Assembly: GCF_963667135.1 (NCBI RefSeq)
Contig: NZ_OY762974.1
Coordinates: 3,795,054 to 3,859,053, forward strand
Length of the DNA stretch: 64,000 nucleotides
Direction of reading: 5' to 3'
DNA from: an uncultured Macellibacteroides sp.
Lineage (GTDB): Bacteria; Bacteroidota; Bacteroidia; Bacteroidales; Tannerellaceae
Shown: one piece after another, positions 1 through 7,818 of the stretch
Layout of the letters: each line of letters opens with the position of its first letter
How positions within the stretch are numbered: the first letter of the stretch is position 1
Notes under the pieces: generated by a model
Seen by the model: only the letters and a program-made list of their open reading frames with translations
Told to the model about the DNA's origin: nothing
Database searches by the model: none
Position numbers and translations under genes: made by a program

Positions 1-477
1 ACGATAATCTCCTCCTGAAATAGCAATACCCTGCTTAAGCAAATCACTTTGTCTTGTCATAAGTTCGCGAACAAGGTCTACTTTATTAGAGGAAACAGTA
101 AGAACACAAGTAACATTGTACCGATAAGCAACTTTTTCATTGGTATAACGTTCGGCCTTCACATCAATAATTTCTGGCGCAGCCACCGAAATTTCAGACG
201 TATCAATGCCATTACTCTTCAAAAAATTGCCAATAACCTTCGTTTGGTTCTCCATATTAACGTATAATACGGGTAAATCATCGCCAATATCCTTAAACAT
301 CAGCGGCCAAATTACACGATCGGCTTTTACTTCCATTTCGGCCAGACCTTTTACTGAAACCACTCGGTCTTTATCTTTAAAATTATCAACAGCCGATTTA
401 AGACACAACCCAAGCAAAACTAAACCAATGGCAACCAACAAACCGGCGATAGCCATACCTTGCGACTTTCCTTCCAT
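1..477 (-). CDS. SIMPL (DUF541) domain protein, 3' end cut by the window edge
   Basis: An open frame runs from an ATG at 477 leftward to base 1 without a stop: 159 codons, with the C-terminus outside the window. The N-terminus has one hydrophobic segment (about residues 8-24), probably a signal anchor. The stretch SVKGLAEMEVKADR follows, which resembles the first strand of SIMPL/DUF541 proteins, and later comes ERYTNEKVAYRYNV, another typical piece. Proteins of this family are envelope-associated and can oligomerise; their biochemical role is mostly unknown. A near-consensus -7 element (TATCTTTC on the minus strand) lies just upstream. The family call is from remembered motif appearance. Confidence 0.75.
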   Translation of the reverse strand, partial: MEGKSQGMAIAGLLVAIGLVLLGLCLKSAVDNFKDKDRVVSVKGLAEMEVKADRVIWPLMFKDIGDDLPVLYVNMENQTKVIGNFLKSNGIDTSEISVAAPEIIDVKAERYTNEKVAYRYNVTCVLTVSSNKVDLVRELMTRQSDLLKQGIAISGGDYR

Positions 478-631
478 ATTAAATCGAATTTAAATAAGTA
501 TTTGAAAGATAACGAATCTATTCGTATCCAACACTAAAACAAGTCTGTAAAAAGAAAGTTTTTATATTCAGTAAAATAAGCAATACATACTACAAGTGTC
601 TACAAAGTAAATAAAACATTGGCAAGTAAAC

Positions 632-665
632 AAAAAAAAGCTGCACTATTTACCAGTGCAGCTTT
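632..665 (-). terminator. Rho-independent terminator of the arginine decarboxylase gene
   Basis: An 11-bp perfect stem (637-647 with 655-665, 7-nt loop) is followed on the minus strand by eight T residues. It lies 30 nt past the stop of the leftward gene. Confidence 0.85.
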
Positions 666-695
666 ATCTTGTGTAATATAAAAAGCAAAGAAAGA

Positions 696-1235
696 TTAAT
701 CTTTAATCGCTGGTTGAAGGAAATCAACAAAGCAAAGAGCAGCTAAAGCTGTACCATATCTTTTTTCGATGGTAATTCCTTCTGTTATAAAGTTCAATTC
801 ACCTAAATAATACTTACCGTATGTTTTCTGGTGCAGATCATTAATAACACGAATCAAACGAGATTCCAATTCTTCAATGCGATAGCGGCCACTTACTTCA
901 CAAACTAAAGCACCTAACTTCTCATCAAAGTTTTCATCTTTGTACATCCAGGCATAAACAACACCTGCAGAAACAAACTCATCCTGATATCCGTGAGATA
1001 CAGCCATGATGGTTTTCATTTCCGAACCAAATGGAGGAAGATCTATTTCATCCATGGTAACCAAATGAGCGGTAGCAGGAATAACAGACGAATACGTCAT
1101 GATATTAAAGTCTGAAATACCGGCATCGTAAAGAGCCATGTGGTATGAACCTGCATGCTTCTCAAGATCAGACTCCCCACTTCCCTTTGTAATAAAAAAG
1201 GTGTTTGGAATTAAATTACCAACTTTCTTTACCAT
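696..1235 (-). CDS. pdaD: pyruvoyl-dependent arginine decarboxylase
   Basis: Converts arginine to agmatine and CO2, using a pyruvoyl group made by self-cleavage of the proenzyme instead of PLP. The protein is 179 aa, normal for the PvlArgDC family (about 160-195 aa). The cleavage site is clear: TYSSVIPA places Ser49-Ser50 at the junction, so Ser50 would become the pyruvoyl group. The preceding region (YDAGISDFNIM) also fits the family. It stands alone, with its own promoter and terminator. About 6 kb away on the same strand are aguA and aguB, which convert agmatine to putrescine, so this enzyme very likely supplies that pathway. A biosynthetic rather than acid-resistance role is inferred from this context. 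Confidence 0.93.
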   Translation of the reverse strand: MVKKVGNLIPNTFFITKGSGESDLEKHAGSYHMALYDAGISDFNIMTYSSVIPATAHLVTMDEIDLPPFGSEMKTIMAVSHGYQDEFVSAGVVYAWMYKDENFDEKLGALVCEVSGRYRIEELESRLIRVINDLHQKTYGKYYLGELNFITEGITIEKRYGTALAALCFVDFLQPAIKD

Positions 1236-1277
1236 TTACAAAAACTTTTTTACTTATTAATATATGCTATGAGCTTG

Positions 1278-1285
1278 CAAAAATA
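1278..1285 (-). promoter_or_regulatory. -7 promoter element for pdaD
   Basis: The minus strand reads TATTTTTG, matching TAnnTTTG, 43 nt upstream of the pdaD start. Confidence 0.6.
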
Positions 1286-1416
1286 GGAACTTCTTTCCGA
1301 TAAAACGCATAGTAAACATAAAAAAACGTCTATTCAACAATTATTTCATTATAAATCTTACAAAAACTAATCTAAATAGGATACAAAAAAAGCAATTACA
1401 CCTTAAATCAATATAC

Positions 1417-2049
1417 TTAACGCAAAGCAGCCTTTGTTCGAACACTAAAAACTTCTCCCGTTGTATCAAATCCATTTCCTTCTTCAAGAACAATCTCGAG
1501 GTCGGCAATACCTGTCTTAATAGTGCGAGAAGCCGAAATGTACACTACATACCGTAAAGATTCGCCAGAGTCGATTCGGTCAATCACCATTGGATCTGAA
1601 ATTCTCAAATGACTGCAACCTCTCCTTTTGGTTATAATTGGTGTGACATTATGTGCAGGAGCATTCCCGTCATTTAATATTACAAAAGTAAGTTTACAGT
1701 TTTCGCCAGCATCTATGCCTTCATTGGAGTTTTCGTCGTCCAGAATTATATCAGTAATAACCAAGTAAGGTGCAGGAAATGCAGGAATCTCGTACACGCG
1801 CTTTTCACGCTCATTTCCTCGGGGAGCAACAACAAGTGCACCTACAGCTGTACCTGCAACTGAACCAATCGTGGACCCAACAAAAGAACCATGCCTGCCA
1901 CCCAGATTATCACCAATAACAAAACCAAATAAACTGCCGATAGCACTGCCGGTTTGAGTAGCAACAATTGTTTTCGATGTTTGATCCATCGTAGCACATC
2001 CATTAAGCATGAATAGAAAAGCTATTCCATATATAAACAACTTATTCAT
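1417..2049 (-). CDS. glycine-zipper lipoprotein with a CARDB-like C-terminal domain
   Basis: A 210-aa protein when started at the ATG at 2049; a GTG two codons upstream is also possible. The N-terminus is a lipoprotein signal with lipobox LNGC. Residues about 25-75 are rich in Gly/Ala (GSAIGSLFGFVIG, GSTIGSVAGTAVG), a glycine-zipper pattern seen in membrane-embedded outer-membrane lipoproteins. The rest (from about residue 95) looks like one immunoglobulin-like CARDB-type beta sandwich, with N-E-G-I-D-A-G-E-N and ND-GNAPAHNV. It is probably a cell-envelope structural or anchoring protein. No specific function can be assigned. It is monocistronic. Confidence 0.8.
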   Translation of the reverse strand: MNKLFIYGIAFLFMLNGCATMDQTSKTIVATQTGSAIGSLFGFVIGDNLGGRHGSFVGSTIGSVAGTAVGALVVAPRGNEREKRVYEIPAFPAPYLVITDIILDDENSNEGIDAGENCKLTFVILNDGNAPAHNVTPIITKRRGCSHLRISDPMVIDRIDSGESLRYVVYISASRTIKTGIADLEIVLEEGNGFDTTGEVFSVRTKAALR

Positions 2050-2077
2050 AACCACTTGTGTTTGTATAGTTACAGTT

Positions 2078-2085
2078 CAAATATA
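2078..2085 (-). promoter_or_regulatory. -7 promoter element for the glycine-zipper lipoprotein
   Basis: The minus strand reads TATATTTG, 29 nt upstream of the ATG at 2049. This supports a short 5' leader. Confidence 0.6.
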
Positions 2086-2313
2086 CGAATTGTAAACAGC
2101 TCTACCAATATTTACAGGTAAAATATAACTTAGCTACAGACAAAAAATATTAATAATCTACTATTTATTTCACAACCACCCGAACAAAATCAGGGTTAGT
2201 CATGTTGTAATTAAACAAACAATTAAAAGATACTAGCTATGCTTACATTATGTCTTAGCTTATTATTGCTAATATCACCAAATAGTCAAATAACAGATAA
2301 AAAAGAAACAGTT

Positions 2314-2889
2314 ATGAAATTCGAATTGGTATCATTGCCATACGCTACTGATGCGTTGGCTCCTGTAATTGGTAAATCAACCATTGAGTTCCATCATGGT
2401 AAACACCTACTAGCTTACGTTAACAATCTTAACAACCTTATTCCGGGAACAAAGTTTGAAAATGCAGATCTTGAAACGATTGTAAAAGAATCGGATGGAG
2501 CTATTTTCAACAATGCAGGTCAGGTTTTAAATCATAATCTTTATTTCACTCAGTTTTCTCCAAAGGGGGGAGGTAAGCCAAGCGGCGAATTAGCCAAGGC
2601 TATTGAAAACCAATGGGGCTCTTTCGAAGAATTCCAAAAAGAGTTTGTAAATGGTGGTGTAACACTATTCGGTTCTGGCTGGGTATGGTTGTCAAAAGAT
2701 AAAGATGGCAAATTATTCATTACGAAAGAAGGTAATGCAGGTAATCCTGTTACCAAAGGTTTAACCCCTCTTTTAGGATTCGACGTTTGGGAACATTCTT
2801 ATTATCTTGACTATCAGAATCGCCGTGCAGATCATCTAAATGAACTTTGGAAGATTGTAGATTGGAATGTTGTAGGAAAAAGATATTAA
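2314..2889 (+). CDS. sodB: superoxide dismutase, Fe/Mn family
   Basis: Dismutates superoxide to hydrogen peroxide and oxygen. The 191-aa product from the ATG at 2314 has the family's usual length and begins MKFELVSLPY. Metal ligands are visible as His27 (FHHGKH), His74 (LNHNLYF), Asp157 and His161 (FDVWEHSYYLDY). The frame is open for 25 more codons to an ATG at 2239. That extension would be hydrophobic (LTLCLSLLLLIS) but has no basic N-region, and known family members start near 2314, so I prefer 2314. The metal cannot be settled by eye; Bacteroides enzymes are often cambialistic. A candidate small RNA follows directly. Confidence 0.96.
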   Translation: MKFELVSLPYATDALAPVIGKSTIEFHHGKHLLAYVNNLNNLIPGTKFENADLETIVKESDGAIFNNAGQVLNHNLYFTQFSPKGGGKPSGELAKAIENQWGSFEEFQKEFVNGGVTLFGSGWVWLSKDKDGKLFITKEGNAGNPVTKGLTPLLGFDVWEHSYYLDYQNRRADHLNELWKIVDWNVVGKRY

Positions 2890-2900
2890 TTTTATATTTG
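2870..2900 (+). promoter_or_regulatory. promoter at the end of sodB, probably for a small RNA
   Basis: TTG at 2870-2872, a 20-nt spacer and TATATTTG at 2893-2900 form a well-spaced Bacteroidetes promoter. It overlaps the sodB stop codon. The only thing downstream is the hairpin cluster at 2918-2990, not a gene. Confidence 0.55.
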
Positions 2901-2905
2901 CAACA

Positions 2906-2997
2906 TTTATAAATCCTTCCTCACAGCTTACACATGAGGACGGGAGGCGACTCCCGAACAAAATAGAGGGTACCCCAAAAGGGTGCCCTCTTCATTT
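2906..2997 (+). ncRNA. candidate small RNA with three hairpins downstream of sodB
   Basis: Starting about six bases after the -7 element, the transcript would be about 90 nt. It holds three successive hairpins: 2918-2923 with 2935-2940; 2941-2946 with 2951-2956 closed by a GCGA (GNRA) tetraloop; and a 10-bp terminator stem 2966-2975 with 2981-2990 followed by a T-rich tail. The first two stems abut, which allows coaxial stacking. I do not recognise the family. It could instead be only the 3' untranslated region of sodB. Confidence 0.45.
2966..2997 (+). terminator. Rho-independent terminator of sodB and/or the small RNA
   Basis: A 10-bp stem (2966-2975 with 2981-2990, one G-T pair), a five-base loop and TTCATTT after it. 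Confidence 0.75.
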
Positions 2998-3292
2998 ACA
3001 GGATGTGTGCCTTTCTAAGTCAGTTTAATATATCTTTAGAAAATGAAAATTGCAATTTTGACTTTTCAAACATATATCTTTGCTTTGTCATTCCTATATC
3101 TTTTTGCCAGCCTCTTATTACTTATCAGAACATAGCCCAAAAGACTAATAATGTACAACATAAGGATGTATATTCACAAACTTTCTCTTTAATAAATTTG
3201 TTTTAAATAAAGAAAAACCATTTCTCTTAATTAATTGAAGCTACTGTTTGCAAGTTGAATCGTTTTGACTAAATAACATAAATTTATGATAT
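2998..3292 (+). promoter_or_regulatory. upstream region of the subtilisin-like protease gene
   Basis: An AT-rich gap with a -7-like TATCTTTG at 3075-3082. If used, it would give a leader of about 200 nt before the gene at 3293. A 67-codon open frame in this region has no coding character. No other feature is visible. Confidence 0.35.
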
Positions 3293-4702
3293 ATGAAACG
3301 AAGCTTTGTCACATCAGTTCTGTTTACTTTTATTCTAGTAGGAGTAGGAGTTTCTTTCTTCTCTGCCTGTTCGAACGAACAGGATGACTTTAATGCATTG
3401 TCGGAAGATGTTGCATTAACTAAAGCTGACACTAATATTCTTCCGGGACAAAATTTCGTTCCAAATGAAGTATTGGTAAAATTTAAACCCGGAGCTTCTT
3501 CTTCCGCACGAACAGTTGCGCTAAGCAAAGTGAACGGTGTGGTTGCTGAAAAGATTCTTACCCATGCAATGAAACATGCTGGCGACAACGAAGGACTCGT
3601 TTTGGTAAAAACTCCGATGGCTGTTCTGAATGCTGTTGGTCATTTAAAAGTTTCTGCTGAAATTGAATTTGCTGAGCCTAACTTCATTTACACCACCGAC
3701 CAGGCCTCTAATGATCCCTACTATATTAATAACCAGCTTTGGGGTATGTATGGCTCTTCCACTACACCTGCAAATGCCTATGGGTGCCAAGCTGGCGAAG
3801 CCTGGGCTAATAGTCATACCGGATCCGAAACTGTATACGTTGGTATAATTGACGAAGGGTATATGTACACTCATGAAGATCTGGCAAACAATGCTGGCAC
3901 AAATCCGGGCGAAATTGCCGGGAATGGATTAGATGATGATGGAAATGGTTATATAGATGATGTATATGGCTGGGATTTATCTAAAAATGATAATTCTGTT
4001 TTTGATGGCAAAGATGATGATCATGGAACGCACGTGGCTGGCACAATAGGTGCCGTAGGAGGAAATGGTAAAGGTGTTGCCGGAGTATGCTGGAATGTGA
4101 AGCTGATGGGAGCTAAATTTCTTGGAAAAAGGGGTGGAACCACTGCGAATGCAATCAAAGCGGTTGACTACTTTACAGATCTTAAAACCATTCATGGAAT
4201 TAAATTGGTTGCAACAAACAATTCATGGGGTGGCGGCGGATTTTCTTCGGGATTGATGGCTGCCATTGAAAGGGCAAATGAAGCAGGTATTCTTTTTATT
4301 GCTGCTGCAGGAAATGAGGGCCTGAATATTGACACAACCCCCTCCTATCCTGCATCTTATACAAACTCTAACGTTATCGCGGTAGCATCTATAACCAGCA
4401 CGGGTGGACTATCAAGTTTCTCCAATTACGGAGTAACTTCTGTAGATATAGGAGCTCCCGGATCATCTATCTGGTCGTGTATTCCCAAATCTATAAAAGG
4501 TACATTAATTTCAGGTTATGCCAGTTATAGTGGTACATCTATGGCAACTCCTCATGTAACGGGTGCAGCCGCATTGTATCTGGCTTCACATCCGGGGGCT
4601 ACTGCTGCTGCAATAAAAACTGCCATACTTGATGGTGTGCCTACTTCTGCCTTAACCGGGAAGTCTGTAACTGGAGATCGGTTAAATGTTAGCGGATATT
4701 AA
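3293..4702 (+). CDS. subtilisin-like (S8) serine protease lipoprotein
   Basis: A 469-aa secreted protease. The N-terminal signal ends in a lipobox (FFSAC, Cys26), so it is probably anchored in the outer membrane. Residues about 50-135 form an inhibitor-like propeptide of the fervidolysin type (VPNEVLVKFKPGAS ... EFAEPNFIY). The catalytic domain follows with Asp187 (IIDEG), His244 (DDDHGTHVAG), oxyanion Asn341 (AAAGNEG) and Ser416 (SGTSMATPHV), so the triad is complete. The D-x-D-G-N-G-rich stretch at 213-223 probably binds calcium. There is no C-terminal sorting domain. A SnoaL-like lipoprotein gene follows 27 nt later, probably in the same transcript. The substrate is unknown. Confidence 0.93.
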   Translation: MKRSFVTSVLFTFILVGVGVSFFSACSNEQDDFNALSEDVALTKADTNILPGQNFVPNEVLVKFKPGASSSARTVALSKVNGVVAEKILTHAMKHAGDNEGLVLVKTPMAVLNAVGHLKVSAEIEFAEPNFIYTTDQASNDPYYINNQLWGMYGSSTTPANAYGCQAGEAWANSHTGSETVYVGIIDEGYMYTHEDLANNAGTNPGEIAGNGLDDDGNGYIDDVYGWDLSKNDNSVFDGKDDDHGTHVAGTIGAVGGNGKGVAGVCWNVKLMGAKFLGKRGGTTANAIKAVDYFTDLKTIHGIKLVATNNSWGGGGFSSGLMAAIERANEAGILFIAAAGNEGLNIDTTPSYPASYTNSNVIAVASITSTGGLSSFSNYGVTSVDIGAPGSSIWSCIPKSIKGTLISGYASYSGTSMATPHVTGAAALYLASHPGATAAAIKTAILDGVPTSALTGKSVTGDRLNVSGY

Positions 4703-4729
4703 ACTCAGTATATTAAAAAGGAGGTAAAT

Positions 4730-5299
4730 ATGAAAACTTCAAGCTTTAAATTCATCAGCGCTATTTTGCTTATGTTATTTGCTTTTATGATAACAAGCTG
4801 TGTAATTGGAATAGATGATAAAAAGGAATATGATCAACTAAAAGCAAGGTGCGCGATAGAAAATCAAAACAAGACAACCATTACGAAGGTTTTTGAAGCT
4901 ATCAATGCAAGGGATTTCGAAAAAATGAAAGAATTTTATACACCGGATTATAAAATGACGGGGCCTCGTTTGCCTAAAGCCTATACGCTGGATTCCTTGA
5001 TTCAGTATATACAAAAGGATATAGCTGTTTTTCCGGATTGGAAATACAGTGTGGAAAATATGATTGCCCAAGGCGACACGGTAGCTGTTAAAATTGCTCA
5101 GTTTGGTATTCAGAAAAACGATTTCATGGGAATTAAACCAACAGCAAAACAAATATCCAGGGCTGCGATTTTTATTTCAGTCTTTTCTAATGGCAAATTA
5201 AAAGAAACATGGATTTTGCAGGATAACCTGGGATTTATGGAGCAACTGGGAATGCAACTTACACTTAAACCTGAATTAAAAGTAAAAGGTAAGAAATAA
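4730..5299 (+). CDS. SnoaL/NTF2-like lipoprotein
   Basis: A 189-aa protein with a lipoprotein signal (lipobox ITSC near residue 24) and a single NTF2-fold domain. FEAINARDFEKMKEFYTPDY and the region PDWKYSVENMIAQGDTVAVK are the usual helix and strand pattern of SnoaL-like 'ester cyclase' proteins. Members bind small hydrophobic ligands or are catalytically diverse, so no reaction can be named. A good Shine-Dalgarno-like AGGAGG lies upstream of the ATG. It is probably cotranscribed with the protease before it and ends at a strong hairpin. Confidence 0.8.
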   Translation: MKTSSFKFISAILLMLFAFMITSCVIGIDDKKEYDQLKARCAIENQNKTTITKVFEAINARDFEKMKEFYTPDYKMTGPRLPKAYTLDSLIQYIQKDIAVFPDWKYSVENMIAQGDTVAVKIAQFGIQKNDFMGIKPTAKQISRAAIFISVFSNGKLKETWILQDNLGFMEQLGMQLTLKPELKVKGKK

Positions 5300-5330
5300 A
5301 TAGGAAGATTTAATTATCAGTTATTATAAG

Positions 5331-5363
5331 GGCATGCAGACAAATAGTTTGCATGCCTTTTTT
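5331..5363 (+). terminator. Rho-independent terminator between convergent genes
   Basis: An 8-bp palindromic stem GGCATGCA/TGCATGCC (5331-5338 with 5350-5357) followed by six T residues. The T run overlaps the stop codon of the leftward pabC gene. Confidence 0.85.
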
Positions 5364-5949
5364 ACTTTACCTGTCGTAATTCCAGTTCAATCTCACCAAA
5401 TTCAATCATGGCATTGAATAAACGGAAACGTGAATATTTTCCCAGTTCTTCTACAAGGATATTTCTTTCTGTTACGCCGCCTTCAAGCAGGAGTTGGGCA
5501 CGTCGTGTTCCCTTCAATAGAGGGTACATGGGCGTTTCCCAAGCAGATCCGTTCCATAGAGCAATGTTGCAAATACTGGTATCTGTAAGGCAATTGTTCT
5601 TTACTATCAGAATGTCGTCTTCGCTTCCTCTCATAGCAAAGAGTTCATCTAGTTTAATTCGCTCCGTACTTTTAAAGCTGTAGTCTATATCATTGCAGGT
5701 TACAAGTCGAAGCGATGAAACAGGACGCAGGGTATATGGAGCATAGCTTACGTCTATCACGTCTCTGGCATATTCAACCCGACATTTGGTACGTAGTTTA
5801 TGCGGTAAAGGATCGATAAAGTCGGCTAAATTAATGGGTACAACATCGCCATAGATAGCCTTACGGGTATTATTAAGTCTATCATTGTGACACTTCAGAT
5901 TGTAAATCAACCCTTTTTCGATGCAAATGGATTCAATGTAGTGGCACAT
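5362..5949 (-). CDS. pabC: aminodeoxychorismate lyase (class IV aminotransferase fold)
   Basis: Predicted to release pyruvate from 4-amino-4-deoxychorismate to give p-aminobenzoate for folate. At 195 aa it is shorter than E. coli PabC (269 aa), as is common in Bacteroidetes. The PLP lysine is probably Lys93 in SFKSTER. The cofactor-phosphate region ILIVKNNCLTDTSICNIALW is the class IV signature, and the tail has RRAQLLLEGGVTERNI. Its start lies inside the end of pabB (17-nt overlap), so translation is probably coupled. The assignment rests on the fold and on the pabB neighbour; a branched-chain or D-amino acid aminotransferase is unlikely at this size. Confidence 0.88.
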   Translation of the reverse strand: MCHYIESICIEKGLIYNLKCHNDRLNNTRKAIYGDVVPINLADFIDPLPHKLRTKCRVEYARDVIDVSYAPYTLRPVSSLRLVTCNDIDYSFKSTERIKLDELFAMRGSEDDILIVKNNCLTDTSICNIALWNGSAWETPMYPLLKGTRRAQLLLEGGVTERNILVEELGKYSRFRLFNAMIEFGEIELELRQVK

Positions 5950-6928
5950 ATACTTTTTGTATCATTTCTTTATACTCACGTTCCATTTCACTTTGGGCAG
6001 TTATTCCTCCACCACTTTTAAATACTAGCTTTTCACCGTCTTGTTCTACAAACCTTATCATAACAGCACTATCCAGTTGATGACCGTCAAAATAACCTGT
6101 CACCCCGGTATAAAAACCTCGTTGATAGGTTTCGGCCTCGGCAATAATGGCTTGAGTCTTTGGCTTAGGAGCACCGGTTATAGAGCCTGCAGGTAACAAT
6201 CGGAAAAGAATATCCCCCAGGTGCGAAAGGTAATCGTCGGGTAGTTTTCCTACAATTTCAGAGCTAACCTGTAGTAGTTTTCCTTGATTCGTAGCCAGTT
6301 CTTCTACGTATCTATAGTTTGCAACCACAACTTCGCCGGCTACCATGCTAAGATCATTGCGAATCAAATCTACGATTGTAGCATGTTCGGCGGCTTCTTT
6401 GGTATCGTTTAAAATCTGTTCTCTTGCATCAGGAATGGTAGCATCAATTGTTCCTTTCATAGGATAGGAATAAATACGCCCCTCACGGATACGAACAAAT
6501 ATTTCGGGAGAGAAGAATACAAAACGATCTTTCAGCCACATTTTAAACAATGCATTTGAACGGAAAAAGAGTTCACGTAAGGAGAGATTGGTTTCAACCA
6601 ATGTGGAACAAGTGAGATTGGTTAAATACGAATTGCCATTACGGATATGATTAACAACTGTTTGGAAGGAGCTTTCATATGATTTCATTGAAATAGGTTT
6701 GGGCTCCCATTTAATCGCTTCGGGATTAATTGGAAGCACGGAATCATCGTGCTCCTGCACATTTGTGAATCCATTTAAATTATACAGACATTCATCCGGT
6801 TTAACAACGAAAGTCTCTTCCAACAGGATTTGTTCCTGCTTGTAATCAATTATAAACAGAAAAGGCTTACCCGCTTCCCCTAACTGGTTCATCCGAGCAA
6901 GCGCTTCCGATTTTGAATATTGTTTCAT
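5933..6928 (-). CDS. pabB: aminodeoxychorismate synthase component I
   Basis: Chorismate-utilising enzyme that makes 4-amino-4-deoxychorismate with ammonia from a glutaminase partner. The 331-aa protein carries the conserved core: IVDLIRNDLSMVA, LLPAGSITGAPKPKT and FKSGGGITAQSEMEREYKEM, which include the Mg and chorismate residues. It lacks the longer N-terminal part of E. coli PabB (453 aa), as many Bacteroidetes versions do. PabB rather than TrpE or MenF is inferred from the adjacent pabC. Its start is one base after the aguB stop, so it belongs to a four-gene operon with polyamine genes. The glutaminase partner (PabA/TrpG) is not in this window. Confidence 0.92.
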   Translation of the reverse strand: MKQYSKSEALARMNQLGEAGKPFLFIIDYKQEQILLEETFVVKPDECLYNLNGFTNVQEHDDSVLPINPEAIKWEPKPISMKSYESSFQTVVNHIRNGNSYLTNLTCSTLVETNLSLRELFFRSNALFKMWLKDRFVFFSPEIFVRIREGRIYSYPMKGTIDATIPDAREQILNDTKEAAEHATIVDLIRNDLSMVAGEVVVANYRYVEELATNQGKLLQVSSEIVGKLPDDYLSHLGDILFRLLPAGSITGAPKPKTQAIIAEAETYQRGFYTGVTGYFDGHQLDSAVMIRFVEQDGEKLVFKSGGGITAQSEMEREYKEMIQKVYVPLH

Positions 6929-6929
6929 T

Positions 6930-7817
6930 CTACTTTAAGAAACGTTCTGTTAGTCCGCCAAAGGCATCAATACGACGGTCGCGGAAGAATGGCCACCAGC
7001 GACGAACGTTTTCGCTCCTGGTTTTATCTATTTCTACTACCTGAACCATTTCTTCATTGTTTGAAAATTCGGTTATCAGCTCTCCCTGCGGACCTGAGAC
7101 AAAGCTGTTACCCCAAAACTGAATACCATTGGTCTGCCCTGACGGATCAGATTCGTGACCGGTTCTATTTACAGAGATAACAGGTAGTCCATTTGCAACA
7201 GCATGTGCACGTTGTGAAATAACCCATGCTCCCAATTGACGTTCCTTTTCCTCTGAAGTATCGCTGCTCTCCCACCCGATGGCTGTTGGATAAATGAGCA
7301 TTTCGGCACCACGCATGGCCATTAAACGGGCAGCTTCCGGATACCATTGATCCCAGCAAACCAATACACCCAGACGACCTACAGAGGTGTCAATTGGCTC
7401 AAAACCCAGATCCCCCGGAGTGAAATAAAACTTTTCGTAATATGCCGGATCATCAGGGATATGCATCTTACGATACTTGCCTGCGATGGAGCCATCACGT
7501 TCTATTACAACGGCTGTATTGTGATATAACCCAGGAGCGCGTTTTTCAAACAATGAAAGCACCAGAACAATACTAAATTCCTTAGCTAGCGCACCGAAAA
7601 TATCGGTAGACGCTCCGGGAATAGTTTCGGCCAAATCAAAAAGATTGGTATCTTCGGTCTGACAAAAATAGAGTCCGTTGTGCAATTCCTGCAAAACAAC
7701 CAATTCTGCGCCGTCCAGTGCACAGCGTATTATATTCGCTTTCAGTTTAGCTATATTAGCAGAAATGTCGGCGGTATTGGCTTGCTGTACTAATCCTACT
7801 TTTAGTTTCATTCGCAT
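6930..7817 (-). CDS. aguB: N-carbamoylputrescine amidase
   Basis: Nitrilase-superfamily enzyme that hydrolyses N-carbamoylputrescine to putrescine, CO2 and ammonia. The 295-aa protein shows the full catalytic triad: Glu44 (VVLQELHNGLYF), Lys117 (YRKMHIPDD) and Cys154 (VLVCWDQWYPEAARLMAMRG). ARLMAMRGAEMLIYPTAIGW is typical of the AguB branch. The start at 7817 lies one base after the aguA stop; an in-frame ATG at 7811 is an alternative. Its position directly after agmatine deiminase makes the substrate assignment firm. Confidence 0.96.
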   Translation of the reverse strand: MRMKLKVGLVQQANTADISANIAKLKANIIRCALDGAELVVLQELHNGLYFCQTEDTNLFDLAETIPGASTDIFGALAKEFSIVLVLSLFEKRAPGLYHNTAVVIERDGSIAGKYRKMHIPDDPAYYEKFYFTPGDLGFEPIDTSVGRLGVLVCWDQWYPEAARLMAMRGAEMLIYPTAIGWESSDTSEEKERQLGAWVISQRAHAVANGLPVISVNRTGHESDPSGQTNGIQFWGNSFVSGPQGELITEFSNNEEMVQVVEIDKTRSENVRRWWPFFRDRRIDAFGGLTERFLK

Positions 7818-7818
7818 A

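Noticed and set aside
2239-2889. Longer start for the superoxide dismutase
   Set aside because: Family members begin near 2314 and the extension lacks a proper signal-peptide N-region; kept only as a finding.
3003-3206. 67-codon plus-strand frame before the protease gene
   Set aside because: AT-rich, Phe/Ile/Asn-rich composition with no ribosome-binding site or family; a -7 element lies inside it.
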